From UBA2784 sp964494625 (GTDB taxonomy: Bacteria > Pseudomonadota > Alphaproteobacteria > Micropepsales > Micropepsaceae): a stretch of DNA of 64,000 nucleotides. The translations under genes and the position numbers were made by a program. The notes below the pieces were generated by a model. That model was not told the DNA's origin, ran no database searches, and was given only the letters and a program-made list of their open reading frames with translations. The stretch lies in the NCBI GenBank assembly GCA_964494625.1, contig CAZBRT010000002.1, positions 682,001 to 746,000 of the forward strand. Reading direction: 5' to 3'. Below are positions 18,112 to 25,904 of this stretch, one piece after another; the first letter of the stretch is position 1, and every line of letters begins with the position of its first letter.

Positions 18112-18118
18112 TCAGCCG

Positions 18119-18487
18119 TCAGGCGCGCTGGTCCACCAGCATCCCTTCGAAATCACGCATGAAGCGGATCACCGCCAGCATGTCCTCACCGGGATATTGG
18201 TGGATGACATCGCCGGTCTCGCGGTCAATTGCCCGATAGACAAAAGTGCCGGTCGCCGCATCCTTGTCGATGGAGAGGCGGGTTGCCGTATTCATGAGCT
18301 TGGGGGTCAGGGACCGCAGCGTGCGCTCCAGCGCCTCGACGGCCTCAGGCGGCGGGCTGTCCGGCGGTGCAACGGCTGCACGTGCGCTTTGCGCGGGTCC
18401 GGGTGCCTGCCGCAACATCTCGCCTTGCGCCTGCACGACAGGCGAGACGGGGGAAGTGCTGGCGGCGTTCTGGATGGACCCTGACAT
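18119..18487 (-). CDS. flaG: FlaG-like flagellar protein
   Basis: A 122-residue protein. The first half is low-complexity (Pro/Ala/Ser) and the second half (about 65-122) matches the FlaG domain: TRLSIDKDAATGTFVYRAID, then RETGDVIHQYPGEDMLAVIR. FlaG proteins affect filament length or capping and are usually encoded beside flagellins. It sits between two flagellin genes on the same strand. A ribosome site AAGGG lies before the ATG. I see no sigma-54 promoter for it, so it may depend on read-through from the flagellin at 18669. Confidence 0.8.
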   Translation of the reverse strand: MSGSIQNAASTSPVSPVVQAQGEMLRQAPGPAQSARAAVAPPDSPPPEAVEALERTLRSLTPKLMNTATRLSIDKDAATGTFVYRAIDRETGDVIHQYPGEDMLAVIRFMRDFEGMLVDQRA

Positions 18488-18668
18488 GACACATTACCCT
18501 TGTACGCAACGCAACTCATCGACGCTTTCGTCCCCGCTCCTCGTTGGGGAGAATTTGTGCGGCGGAGGGGACGGCGCCGGAGATACGCACCGGACGCCGC
18601 CTCCCTCAACCAACGCACAGACATGCTTACGCAACTACGCAACAAGTACTCTCGTGACTTCTTCCGGC

Positions 18669-19493
18669 TTAACGGAAGAGGCCAAGAACGATGCTCGGCG
18701 CCGAATTGGCGATCGAGAGGGCCTGCACGCCCAGCTGCTGCTTCACCTGCAGGGCCTGCAAACGGGCGCTTTCCACGGCGAGGTCAGCATCCACGAGGTT
18801 GCCGATACCGCCACGGAGCGTGTCCGACAGCTTGCCGACGAACGAGTTGTGCACTTCGAGCTTCTTGGACGACGTGCCAAGGCGCGCGAGCGCGTTGTTC
18901 ACGTTCTGCAGCGAGGCTTCAACATCCGAGAGGGCGTTTGACGCGCCGGTCTGGGTGTCAATCGCCTGGGTCGAAGCAACCGAGACGATCGAGCCGCCCA
19001 GCGACAGGTCTTCGCCCGCGACGGTGATCGAGGACGCGCCGTCCGACGACGCCAGCGCGGCGATCGAGGTTGAGGTGCCGTCCACGAGGTTGACGCCGTT
19101 GAAGGTCGCGTTGGCGGCGATCGTGGCGATCTGGTTGCGCAGGGCCACGAAATCCTCGTTCAGCGCTTCACGGCTGGCGGTGTCGAGCGACACGTCGGAA
19201 GCGGCGAGCGCCTTTTCCTTCATGTCGATCAGGAGGTCAGAAATCGCTTCGCCAGCGGCCAGCGCCGTGTCAACGGACGACACTGCACGGTCGAGGCTCT
19301 GCGACACGGCGCGAAGGCCGGCGACGTCGCCACGCATGTTCTGGGCAATGGCGTAAACCGCGCCGTTGTCCTTGGCCGATGAAACCGCCATGCCGCTGTT
19401 GATGCGGCTCTGGGTCATCGACAATTCGTCATTGGTCTTGTTGAGGGACTGGAGCGCCACCATGGCGCCGACATTGGTGTTCACACTCAGCAT
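18669..19493 (-). CDS. Flagellin
   Basis: A 274-residue flagellin beginning MLSVNTNVGAMVALQSLNKT and ending SIANSAPSIVLGLFR. Conserved D0/D1 helices enclose a short central part (VDGTSTSIAALASSDGASS). It is the same length as the paralog at 19873 and nearly identical at both ends, so the pair arose by a late duplication. GGAG lies about seven bases before the ATG. Expression should depend on the sigma-54 promoter at 19579. Confidence 0.95.
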   Translation of the reverse strand: MLSVNTNVGAMVALQSLNKTNDELSMTQSRINSGMAVSSAKDNGAVYAIAQNMRGDVAGLRAVSQSLDRAVSSVDTALAAGEAISDLLIDMKEKALAASDVSLDTASREALNEDFVALRNQIATIAANATFNGVNLVDGTSTSIAALASSDGASSITVAGEDLSLGGSIVSVASTQAIDTQTGASNALSDVEASLQNVNNALARLGTSSKKLEVHNSFVGKLSDTLRGGIGNLVDADLAVESARLQALQVKQQLGVQALSIANSAPSIVLGLFR

Positions 19494-19535
19494 TTTGCAC
19501 TCCGTTCTGGTTCGACAATGTTCAATCGGAACAGT

Positions 19536-19564
19536 GGGCGTTTTGCCCGCGGGGCGTTTTGCCC
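19536..19564 (-). promoter_or_regulatory. Tandem identical hairpins at the 5' end of the flagellin transcript
   Basis: GGGCGTTTTGCCC occurs twice in direct repeat (19536-19548 and 19552-19564), each a four-pair GGGC/GCCC stem with a five-base loop. The second copy begins within a few bases of the predicted transcription start. See the parallel elements at 17923 and 20725. Confidence 0.5.
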
Positions 19565-19578
19565 CGGTCTTCCAAAAG

Positions 19579-19593
19579 GCAACCCATGTGCCA
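19579..19593 (-). promoter_or_regulatory. Sigma-54 promoter of the flagellin at 18669
   Basis: On the minus strand TGGCAC, five bases (ATGGG), TTGC is an exact match to the -24/-12 consensus. It lies 86 bases before the start codon. Confidence 0.88.
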
Positions 19594-19648
19594 GCCTTGT
19601 CTTAATCGCGGTTCACCATCGAAGCTGTTGCGGGCAGGATCATTCATT

Positions 19649-19750
19649 CCCGGCAAACCATTCCGGCCTGCACATGCTGCCGGGCAAGAATTGCCGGGTC
19701 GGCAAACTCTGCCGGGCAAGGATTGCCGTCGCGGCAAATCTTGCCGGGTG
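19649..19750. promoter_or_regulatory. Array of five CGGCAA...TTGCCG dyads, probable FlbD-type enhancer
   Basis: Five imperfect palindromes of the form (C)CGGCAA, three to five bases, TTGCCGG follow each other with a spacing of about 16-30 bases, for example GGGCAAGAATTGCCGG at 19682-19697 and CGGCAAATCTTGCCGG at 19732-19747. The array lies 55-155 bases upstream of the sigma-54 promoter at 19579. The form resembles the ftr elements bound by FlbD in Caulobacter. Most of the 379-base gap 19494-19872 is thus regulatory DNA: leader, promoter, this array and the terminator of the next flagellin. Confidence 0.6.
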
Positions 19751-19791
19751 TGACAGGCCCAACCCATTGAAAAGACGTGATGAATATCCGG

Positions 19792-19828
19792 TTAAAAAGG
19801 AAGGGCGGAACCGTTACCGGTTCCGCCC
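19792..19828 (-). terminator. Terminator of the flagellin at 19873
   Basis: On the minus strand GGGCGGAACCG and CGGTTCCGCCC form an 11-base-pair stem with a four-base loop, followed by TTCCTTTTT. Confidence 0.88.
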
Positions 19829-19872
19829 CAGGTTTCATGCGCCCGTTTGACCAGGCCCTTCTTCCGCTTCGA

Positions 19873-20697
19873 TCAGCGGAAGAGCGACAGGACGATCTGC
19901 GGTGCGGAATTCGCGATCGACAGGGCCTGCACGCCAAGCTGCTGCTTGACCTGCAAGGACTGAAGACGCGCGCTTTCCACCGCAAGATCGGCATCAACCA
20001 GGTTGCCGATGCCGCCACGCAGCGTGTCCGACAGCTTGCCGATGAAGTTCTGGTGGATTTCCAGCTTCTTGGCCGACGTGCCGAGACGCGCGAGCGCCTC
20101 GTTGACATTTTGCAGCGAGGCATTGACGGCGGTCAGTGCGGTTGCCGCGCTCGTCTGGGCGCTGATCTCCTGTGTTGAAGCCACAGTCAGGATCGTGCCA
20201 CCCAGCGAGAGGTCTTCCGAACTCACGGTGATCACCGACGAACCGTCGGCCGAAGCCAGCGGCGTGATGTCGGTCACCGAGCCGTCCACAAGGTTGACGC
20301 CATTGAAGACTGCGTTGGTCGTGATCGTCGCGATCTGCTGACGCAGGGCCACGAAATCCTCGTTCAACGCATCGCGGCTTGCCGTGTCGAGCGACACGTC
20401 CGAAGCCGCAAGGGCCTTCTCCTTCATGTCGATCAGAAGGTCCGAAATGGCCTCGCCGGCGGCGAGGGCCGTGTCGACCCCACTGATGGCACGGCCGATG
20501 CTCGTATCGACCGCGCGCAAGCCTGCAACTTCGCCACGCATGTTCTGCGCAATCGCATAGGTCGCGCCGTCGTCCTTGGCGGACGCGACGTTGAGACCGG
20601 TGTTGATGCGATTCTGGACGGTCGCCATGTCGTTGTTGGTCTGGTTCAGGGATTGGAGGGCGATCATCGCCCCCATGTTGGTGTTGACGCTCAGCAT
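19873..20697 (-). CDS. Flagellin
   Basis: A 274-residue flagellin, MLSVNTNMGAMIALQSLNQT to SIANSAPQIVLSLFR, closest to the neighbour at 18669. I start at 20697 and not at the upstream ATG 20709 because the leaders of the two paralogs align (ACCAGAA...ATGCTG) at this codon. The central variable part reads VDGSVTDITPLASADGSS. It is preceded by a leader with hairpins, a sigma-54-like promoter and CGGCAA dyads, as for the other two. Confidence 0.95.
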   Translation of the reverse strand: MLSVNTNMGAMIALQSLNQTNNDMATVQNRINTGLNVASAKDDGATYAIAQNMRGEVAGLRAVDTSIGRAISGVDTALAAGEAISDLLIDMKEKALAASDVSLDTASRDALNEDFVALRQQIATITTNAVFNGVNLVDGSVTDITPLASADGSSVITVSSEDLSLGGTILTVASTQEISAQTSAATALTAVNASLQNVNEALARLGTSAKKLEIHQNFIGKLSDTLRGGIGNLVDADLAVESARLQSLQVKQQLGVQALSIANSAPQIVLSLFR

Positions 20698-20724
20698 GTC
20701 AGTTCCCATTCTGGTTTGAGATGA

Positions 20725-20763
20725 GCGAGCCTTTTGCTCGCGGAACCCGGGTTGAGGACGGGT
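20725..20763 (-). promoter_or_regulatory. Paired hairpins in the flagellin 5' leader
   Basis: GCGAGC/GCTCGC at 20725-20741 closes a five-base A-rich loop, like the GGGC AAAAC GCCC repeats of the neighbouring leader. A second, weaker stem ACCCG/CGGGT spans 20745-20763, close to the predicted transcription start. Confidence 0.4.
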
Positions 20764-20778
20764 CCAGCAGAATCACTT

Positions 20779-20793
20779 TCAATCGCCATGCCA
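20779..20793 (-). promoter_or_regulatory. Sigma-54-like promoter of the flagellin at 19873
   Basis: On the minus strand TGGCAT, five bases, TTGA. The -24 half is good; the -12 half has A in place of the usual C. Its distance to the start codon (82 bases) matches the two paralogs, which supports it. Confidence 0.55.
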
Positions 20794-20876
20794 TGATTGG
20801 CGGCGACCGGCGTTCTCAACGTATTGAATCAGAAGGGATTTTTATGGCCGAACGCTGGTCGGCGCTGGCCGGACGC

Positions 20877-20934
20877 GGCAGGATCTGCCGCCCGGCAAAT
20901 CCGCCGGTCAGATCGTGCCGCAAGGAGGCAAGGC
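20877..20934. promoter_or_regulatory. Dyad cluster upstream of the third flagellin promoter
   Basis: GGCAGGATCTGCC, then CCCGGCAAATCCGCCGG and GTGCCGCAAGG, again the CGGCA/TGCCG theme, 85-140 bases upstream of the promoter at 20779 and between it and flaF. Confidence 0.45.
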
Positions 20935-20945
20935 GGGCCGACGCG

Positions 20946-21314
20946 TCAGCGCGACGCCTGCATCGTCTGGCGCTGGGCCAGGCCCTGCATGATCGTGCGG
21001 TTGATGTCGGTCAGGGGATCGACCGGCGCGTTCTCGCGCATCACGCGGCTTGAATATTTCGCCACCCAGATCGACAGGGAGACGATCTGCGCGCGCAGGC
21101 CATTCGGCAGGCGATTGTCGCCATTGGCGCAATCCATTGCCAGCGTCGACCACATCTGGCGGTTCCAGTCGATGGCGGCAATCACGCGGCGGTCGCTGCG
21201 GGGAAGCGGGGCTGCTTCCATCAGCGCGCGCGTGACATCGGCAAAGAGCCTGAACTCCGTGCCGCGGCTGTCTTCGGTGACCTTAACCGCCTGCTGATAG
21301 GCTTTCAGGGACAT
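20946..21314 (-). CDS. flaF: Flagellar biosynthesis regulator FlaF
   Basis: A 122-residue helical protein starting MSLKAYQQAVKVTEDSRGTE, the standard FlaF N-terminus, with LIxRAL-like FADVTRALMEA and a conserved NRQMWSTLAMDC segment. FlaF promotes flagellin translation or secretion and works against FlbT. The ATG at 21314 lies inside the end of flbT (32-base overlap), so the two are coupled. The order flbT-flaF before flagellins is the alphaproteobacterial arrangement. Confidence 0.93.
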   Translation of the reverse strand: MSLKAYQQAVKVTEDSRGTEFRLFADVTRALMEAAPLPRSDRRVIAAIDWNRQMWSTLAMDCANGDNRLPNGLRAQIVSLSIWVAKYSSRVMRENAPVDPLTDINRTIMQGLAQRQTMQASR

Positions 21315-21699
21315 AGGCCAGCCTTTCCTGCTCAAAATCGAAGAGTTTGCGGACGCGGTTCAGCGCCTTGTAATAGTCGCCGGCAAGCACGTCCTTCGAG
21401 ATCGCCACGCAGGACGCAAGCACGTCGCCGCTTTCGACGACGTCCATCAGCTCGCCCAGGCGGTCGGCAAACTCGCCGTGATAGCGCCCGGCACTGTCGG
21501 GCTCGAGATACATCATCATCACGGGGAAATAGATGCGCTTGACGGGCGTATCCGCCTCGTCGGCCTGAAGGATGTCCTTCTCGCGCAGGATGGACGCCTT
21601 GTTGTGCACGACAAGACTGGAGCGGTGGTCGCCATTGGTGATGACAACGCCGTTCACGACAAACTTCTCATGCGGTTTCAGCGACAATTTGAGCGGCAT
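21283..21699 (-). CDS. flbT: Flagellin mRNA regulator FlbT
   Basis: A 138-residue protein. MPLKLSLKPHEKFVVNGVVI is the signature N-terminus; the rest (NKASILREKDILQ, then YFPVMMMYLEP) fits the family closely. In Caulobacter, FlbT represses flagellin synthesis by acting on the 5' leader of flagellin mRNA until the hook is complete. An AGGA site lies about eight bases before the ATG. Its presence next to three flagellins with structured leaders makes those leaders likely targets. Confidence 0.95.
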   Translation of the reverse strand: MPLKLSLKPHEKFVVNGVVITNGDHRSSLVVHNKASILREKDILQADEADTPVKRIYFPVMMMYLEPDSAGRYHGEFADRLGELMDVVESGDVLASCVAISKDVLAGDYYKALNRVRKLFDFEQERLAYVPESLSAGG

Positions 21700-21876
21700 G
21701 GCGGGATCCTGTCAGCTTTCTGCCCTGCCGGATGGCCCAGCAGCCTTTGTGCCGGAGCGGATGCAACCGCTCGCGTTCGGTGTGACATTAGCCATGCATG
21801 GTTAAAGCGCGGTCAACGCGATGCTCCCGCCACGCGCTTCACGCCGCCTTAACCACATCCCGCCAGACTTAAGAAG

Positions 21877-23724
21877 ATGTTCACCCTGCCGGAGATGCGG
21901 GCGATGCACGACGATGCCGCGATGACAGCGCCGGAAGAGGCGCGTGCTTCCGAAGAGAAGTTCACTGCCAATGCGGACCTGGGCGCAATAGAAGGCGCGC
22001 TCGGCCGGGCGGAAGCCTTTGCCCGGGCATCGACGACGCATGCAGCAGGCGTGGACACAAGGGCGCGTGTCGCCTCAAACAAGATCCTCGCGCGTGCCAT
22101 CGGCGCCTATCGCAAGAACAACTACAAGAAAGCGGCGCTGCTCGCCCTTGATGCAACGCGCGCCGACACCACCAATGCCCACGCCTTCCATGTGCTGGCG
22201 CTTGGCCTTGAAAATCTGGGGCAGCTCTACAAAGCGCTGCAGATGTATGAGCGCGCCTACAGGCTAGGCGGCGACGATTGCGACCTCTTCATCAATCTGG
22301 GGCTTGTGGCCTGGCGGCTCGGCATGCTGCCTGCGGCCGAGACGCTGCTCCGCCGGGTGATCGCCATCAATCCGCTCCACGTTCTCGCGTGGAACAATCT
22401 TGGCGGCGTCCTGCGCGATGCCGGACGGCATGTCGAAGCCATCGACGTCGTGCGCGAGGCGATCAATGTCCATCCGGGGGAAACGCAACTCTGGAACACG
22501 GTCGGCACGATCATGATCGAGCAGGCCGAGTGGGCACAGGCCGAGACATTCCTTGCAGAATCCGCGCGGCTTGATCCCGGGAATGGCCGCGCCTTCCACA
22601 ATCTGGGCAATGCGCTCACGCATCTCTCGCGTTTCGACGAGGCGATTGCCGCATTCGACAAGGCGATGCGCCATGCCGCCTCACCGCGCGACCACGCGGA
22701 AAGCGTAATGGCGCGCGCGTTGTGCCTGATGTCGATGGGCTGCGTGGCCGAGGGCTTCGATGCCTATGCGGGGCGGCACAACCGCCTCACCAAAGGTTCG
22801 TCGCTCTATGCCATCAACGGCACGGTCTGGCAGGGCGAGGACCTTGCGGGCAAGCGTGTCGGCATCATCTGCGAGCAGGGGCTGGGCGACGAGATCATGT
22901 TCGCCGAGACCATTCCCGATGTGCTCGCCGCCATCGGCCCCACCGGCTCATTGATGATTGCATGCGAGCGGCGGCTGGTGCCCCTGTTCCAGCGCTCATT
23001 CCCCGAGGCCTTGTGTGGCCCCTATCAATTGTCGCAGTCGAACGGCAAGGCGATCCGCAGTGCTGCGTGGATGAATGCCGAAGGTCCGCTGGATTTCTTC
23101 TTTCCCGGTGGCGATGCGCTCAGGCACATGCGGCGCGATGTGGCGTCATTTCCGGGACGCGCCTTCCTTCTGCCCGAACCTGCGTGCGTGGCAGCCTTCC
23201 GTGAGCAGCTTGCAACCCTTGGCCCCAATCCAAAGATCGGCATTTGCTGGCGCTCGATGCTGACGACCGGCCAGCGCCGGAAATATTTCCGCAATGTAGA
23301 TGCCTGGGCGCCGCTCCTGCGCGTGCCGGGCGTCAGCTTCGTCAATCTGCAGTATGGCGATTGCGCCGAAGAGCTTGCGCACGCGCGTGACGCACTCGGC
23401 GTGGACATCCACCAGATGCCCGGCCTTGATCTCAAGAACGACCTTGATCGTTCGACCGCCCTTTCGGCAGCACTTGATCTTGTGATTGCAGCCCCCACCG
23501 CAGCGGCCGCGCTGGCGGCGGGTGCTGGTGCCGAGACATGGTTTGTCGCGATGGGGCGTGTGTGGCCGCAACTTGGCACCGATCATTATCCCTGGTACCG
23601 CGCCACGCGCGTCTTTGCACCTGAGCGCTTTGGCGATTGGGAAGAGGCGATGGGCGCGGCGACGGCGGCGCTTCAAGCGTTCGCATGCCAGTCACGTACC
23701 GGGTTGCCCGCAAAAGCCGCCTGA
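21877..23724 (+). CDS. TPR-glycosyltransferase, FlmG-like flagellin-modifying candidate
   Basis: A 615-residue protein. After a 70-residue acidic/Ala-rich N-terminus come six or more TPR units (about 75-310; for example AFHVLALGLENLGQLYKALQ and AWNNLGGVLRDAGRHVEAID). The C-terminal half (330-600) resembles the GT-B domain found after TPRs in Caulobacter FlmG and related proteins: VGIICEQGLGDEIMFAETIP, then IGICWRSMLTTGQRRKYF and GAGAETWFVAMGRVWPQLG near the sugar-nucleotide site. FlmG uses its TPRs to bind flagellin and its GT domain to add a nonulosonic acid. The position next to flbT-flaF and the flagellins supports this. The substrate sugar cannot be read here. Start could be ATG 21877 or the in-frame ATG 21922. 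Confidence 0.78.
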   Translation: MFTLPEMRAMHDDAAMTAPEEARASEEKFTANADLGAIEGALGRAEAFARASTTHAAGVDTRARVASNKILARAIGAYRKNNYKKAALLALDATRADTTNAHAFHVLALGLENLGQLYKALQMYERAYRLGGDDCDLFINLGLVAWRLGMLPAAETLLRRVIAINPLHVLAWNNLGGVLRDAGRHVEAIDVVREAINVHPGETQLWNTVGTIMIEQAEWAQAETFLAESARLDPGNGRAFHNLGNALTHLSRFDEAIAAFDKAMRHAASPRDHAESVMARALCLMSMGCVAEGFDAYAGRHNRLTKGSSLYAINGTVWQGEDLAGKRVGIICEQGLGDEIMFAETIPDVLAAIGPTGSLMIACERRLVPLFQRSFPEALCGPYQLSQSNGKAIRSAAWMNAEGPLDFFFPGGDALRHMRRDVASFPGRAFLLPEPACVAAFREQLATLGPNPKIGICWRSMLTTGQRRKYFRNVDAWAPLLRVPGVSFVNLQYGDCAEELAHARDALGVDIHQMPGLDLKNDLDRSTALSAALDLVIAAPTAAAALAAGAGAETWFVAMGRVWPQLGTDHYPWYRATRVFAPERFGDWEEAMGAATAALQAFACQSRTGLPAKAA

Positions 23725-25830
23725 TCAATCGTTTGCTACAAAGCGCACCATCGCGCTGGCACTGCGGCCGGCCGCATCGATGACCGTGATACGCGCAAAG
23801 CCCTCACCCTCGGGCGTGAAGGTGGTCGTCTGGTAGAGCGGAGGCTCGGGCAGCATCTCGCCATTGACGATCCAGCGCAGCGGCGCCGTGCCGCCTTCGG
23901 CGCGCAGGACCAGCGGGCGCTCCTCCTCGTTGGCCTCAAAGGCCACCGTTGCGCCATCGGGCGGAAAGGCAATCGAGGGTGGCGGCGCCACGCGCACCAT
24001 GCCCTGCACCGGCGCATGGAGACGCTGGAAACGGCGAAGGCCGGGCGGCAATTCACCTGCAGTCGCGGCTGCAATCACGTCAACGGGCGGCGTGTCGGCG
24101 CGCGGATCTTCCGGCGGCAGCACGTCGAAGATCTTCAGCATCAGAGGTGCGGACTCGTTGCGCCCGAAACGACCGGGGCGGGTTGAGCCATCCGCGCGCC
24201 CGGCCCAGACTCCCACCGTGTAGCGATCAGAAAAGCCGATCGCCCAGGCATCGCGATAGCCATAGGAGGTGCCGGTCTTGAAGGCGACGGCGCGGGCGCG
24301 TTCGATGCCCTGCCCCATCGCCCATTCATCCGGCAGGGGACTGCCGCGCAGGATGTCGGTCAGGTACCAGGCTGCAGCCGGGCCAAACAGGCGCTTGGCG
24401 GGTGCGTCAGGCGGCACATCGCGGCGGAACCGCAGCGGCTCGGCCATGCCGGCGCCGGGAATGGCCGTATAGAGCATCACGATATCGGCAAGCGAAATGC
24501 CGACACCGCCGAGCGCAATCGGCAGCGAGGGTGTTGCCCATGACGACGGCAATTCAAGCCGCGCGCCAGCCTGCCGCAAAGTGGCTGCCATGCGCACCGG
24601 TCCGACGCGTTCGAGTATCTGCACCGCCGGCACGTTCAGCGAATGCTGGAGTGCATCGCGGATGGTGACGGTTCCCTGATAGTCGCGGTCGAAATTGCGC
24701 GGCGTATAGCCTTCAAAAGTGATGGCCGCATCGTCGATCAGGGTTGCCGGGTGAATCACCAGATCGTCAAAGCCGAAACCATAGATGAAGGGCTTCAGTG
24801 CCGAACCGGGAGAACGGATGGCGCCGGCAAGGTCAACATAGCCGGCCACGCCCCAGTAATTGGCGCCGCCCGCATAGACGATCACCTCATGCGTTTCGTT
24901 GTCCACGACGATGGCCGCAAAATTGGCGCCGTCGCGCACGAACTGGAGCTCACCGGAAAGGAGGCGCTCCACGTTCTCCTGGATGCGGCGGTCAATCGTG
25001 GTTGTGATCCGTTCGCCGGGTGAGGCGCGGCGCTCCAGCCGGTCGGCCAGATGCGGGGCGAAAAACGGCATCGCGCCGCGATCCGCGCGCAAGGGATCGT
25101 CCATCGCCTCGCGCGCTTCCTCGCACGAGATCGCGCCCCGCTCGCAGAGGACCTGCAGGACGCGGTTGCGCCCCTTCAAGGCCGCATCGGGATTGCGGTC
25201 GGGCCGCAGGCGTTCAGGTGATTGCGGCAGGGCGACCAGCAGGGCTGCCTCGGACAGCGTAAGCCGCCTTGGCTCCTTGCCGAAATAGATGAGCGATGCA
25301 GCGCGCACGCCTTCGATGTTGCCACCGAAGGGCGCGAGCGTCAGGTAGATGCCGAGAATCTCGTCCTTGCTGAACCGCGCTTCCAGCTGAAGGGCGCGCG
25401 TCATCTGCGCAAATTTCCGGACAAGGCCGCTGCCGCCCGGTTCCAGCAAGCGCGCGGCCTGCATGGTCAGTGTAGACGCACCCGACACCACCCGCAGGTT
25501 CGACAGGAACTGCCAGCCTGCGCGTGCAACGGCGATCGGATCAATGCCCGAGTGTCCGGAAAAACGCTGGTCCTCGTAGGCGACCAGAAGGCGCAGATAG
25601 CCGGGATCAACATCTTCGGGCCGTGTCGCCAGACGCCAGATGCCGTCCTTGGCAAGATAAGCGCGCAGCATGCGGCCATCGCGGTCCTCGACAACGGTCG
25701 AGCGGTCAAGGGTGCGCGAGAGATCGGGCGGAAAGACACGGTCGGCGGCCAGAATGGCAAAGAGCGCGCCGATGACGGCAAAGGCCGCCATCGTTGCGCG
25801 CTCCCGGGTTACTCGCGGCCAGAACCTCAC
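23725..25830 (-). CDS. pbpC: Penicillin-binding protein 1C
   Basis: A 701-residue bifunctional class A PBP. One N-terminal transmembrane helix (AAFAVIGALFAILAADRVF) anchors it. The GT51 glycosyltransferase domain has the catalytic glutamate E86 in YEDQRFSGHSGID and the TLTMQ motif. The transpeptidase has SPGSALKPF (S-x-x-K nucleophile) and KTGTSYGYRDAW. The C-terminal ~100 residues form the PBP1C-specific BiPBP_C domain. PBP1C polymerises and cross-links peptidoglycan but is dispensable in E. coli. It follows the alpha-2-macroglobulin gene by 74 bases on the same strand, the same partnership as yfhM-pbpC. Confidence 0.95.
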   Translation of the reverse strand: MRFWPRVTRERATMAAFAVIGALFAILAADRVFPPDLSRTLDRSTVVEDRDGRMLRAYLAKDGIWRLATRPEDVDPGYLRLLVAYEDQRFSGHSGIDPIAVARAGWQFLSNLRVVSGASTLTMQAARLLEPGGSGLVRKFAQMTRALQLEARFSKDEILGIYLTLAPFGGNIEGVRAASLIYFGKEPRRLTLSEAALLVALPQSPERLRPDRNPDAALKGRNRVLQVLCERGAISCEEAREAMDDPLRADRGAMPFFAPHLADRLERRASPGERITTTIDRRIQENVERLLSGELQFVRDGANFAAIVVDNETHEVIVYAGGANYWGVAGYVDLAGAIRSPGSALKPFIYGFGFDDLVIHPATLIDDAAITFEGYTPRNFDRDYQGTVTIRDALQHSLNVPAVQILERVGPVRMAATLRQAGARLELPSSWATPSLPIALGGVGISLADIVMLYTAIPGAGMAEPLRFRRDVPPDAPAKRLFGPAAAWYLTDILRGSPLPDEWAMGQGIERARAVAFKTGTSYGYRDAWAIGFSDRYTVGVWAGRADGSTRPGRFGRNESAPLMLKIFDVLPPEDPRADTPPVDVIAAATAGELPPGLRRFQRLHAPVQGMVRVAPPPSIAFPPDGATVAFEANEEERPLVLRAEGGTAPLRWIVNGEMLPEPPLYQTTTFTPEGEGFARITVIDAAGRSASAMVRFVAND

Positions 25831-25904
25831 ACCAATCCTCAGTCCTGCATTTCAACCTGCCGCCTTCGGGACAGGGCTTGTGGCCCTGCCCCGCTTGGCG
25901 GACT

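Noticed and set aside
19649..19750. CRISPR array
   Set aside because: The repeated units are short dyads with no spacer of constant length and no cas genes; they fit enhancer elements before a sigma-54 promoter.
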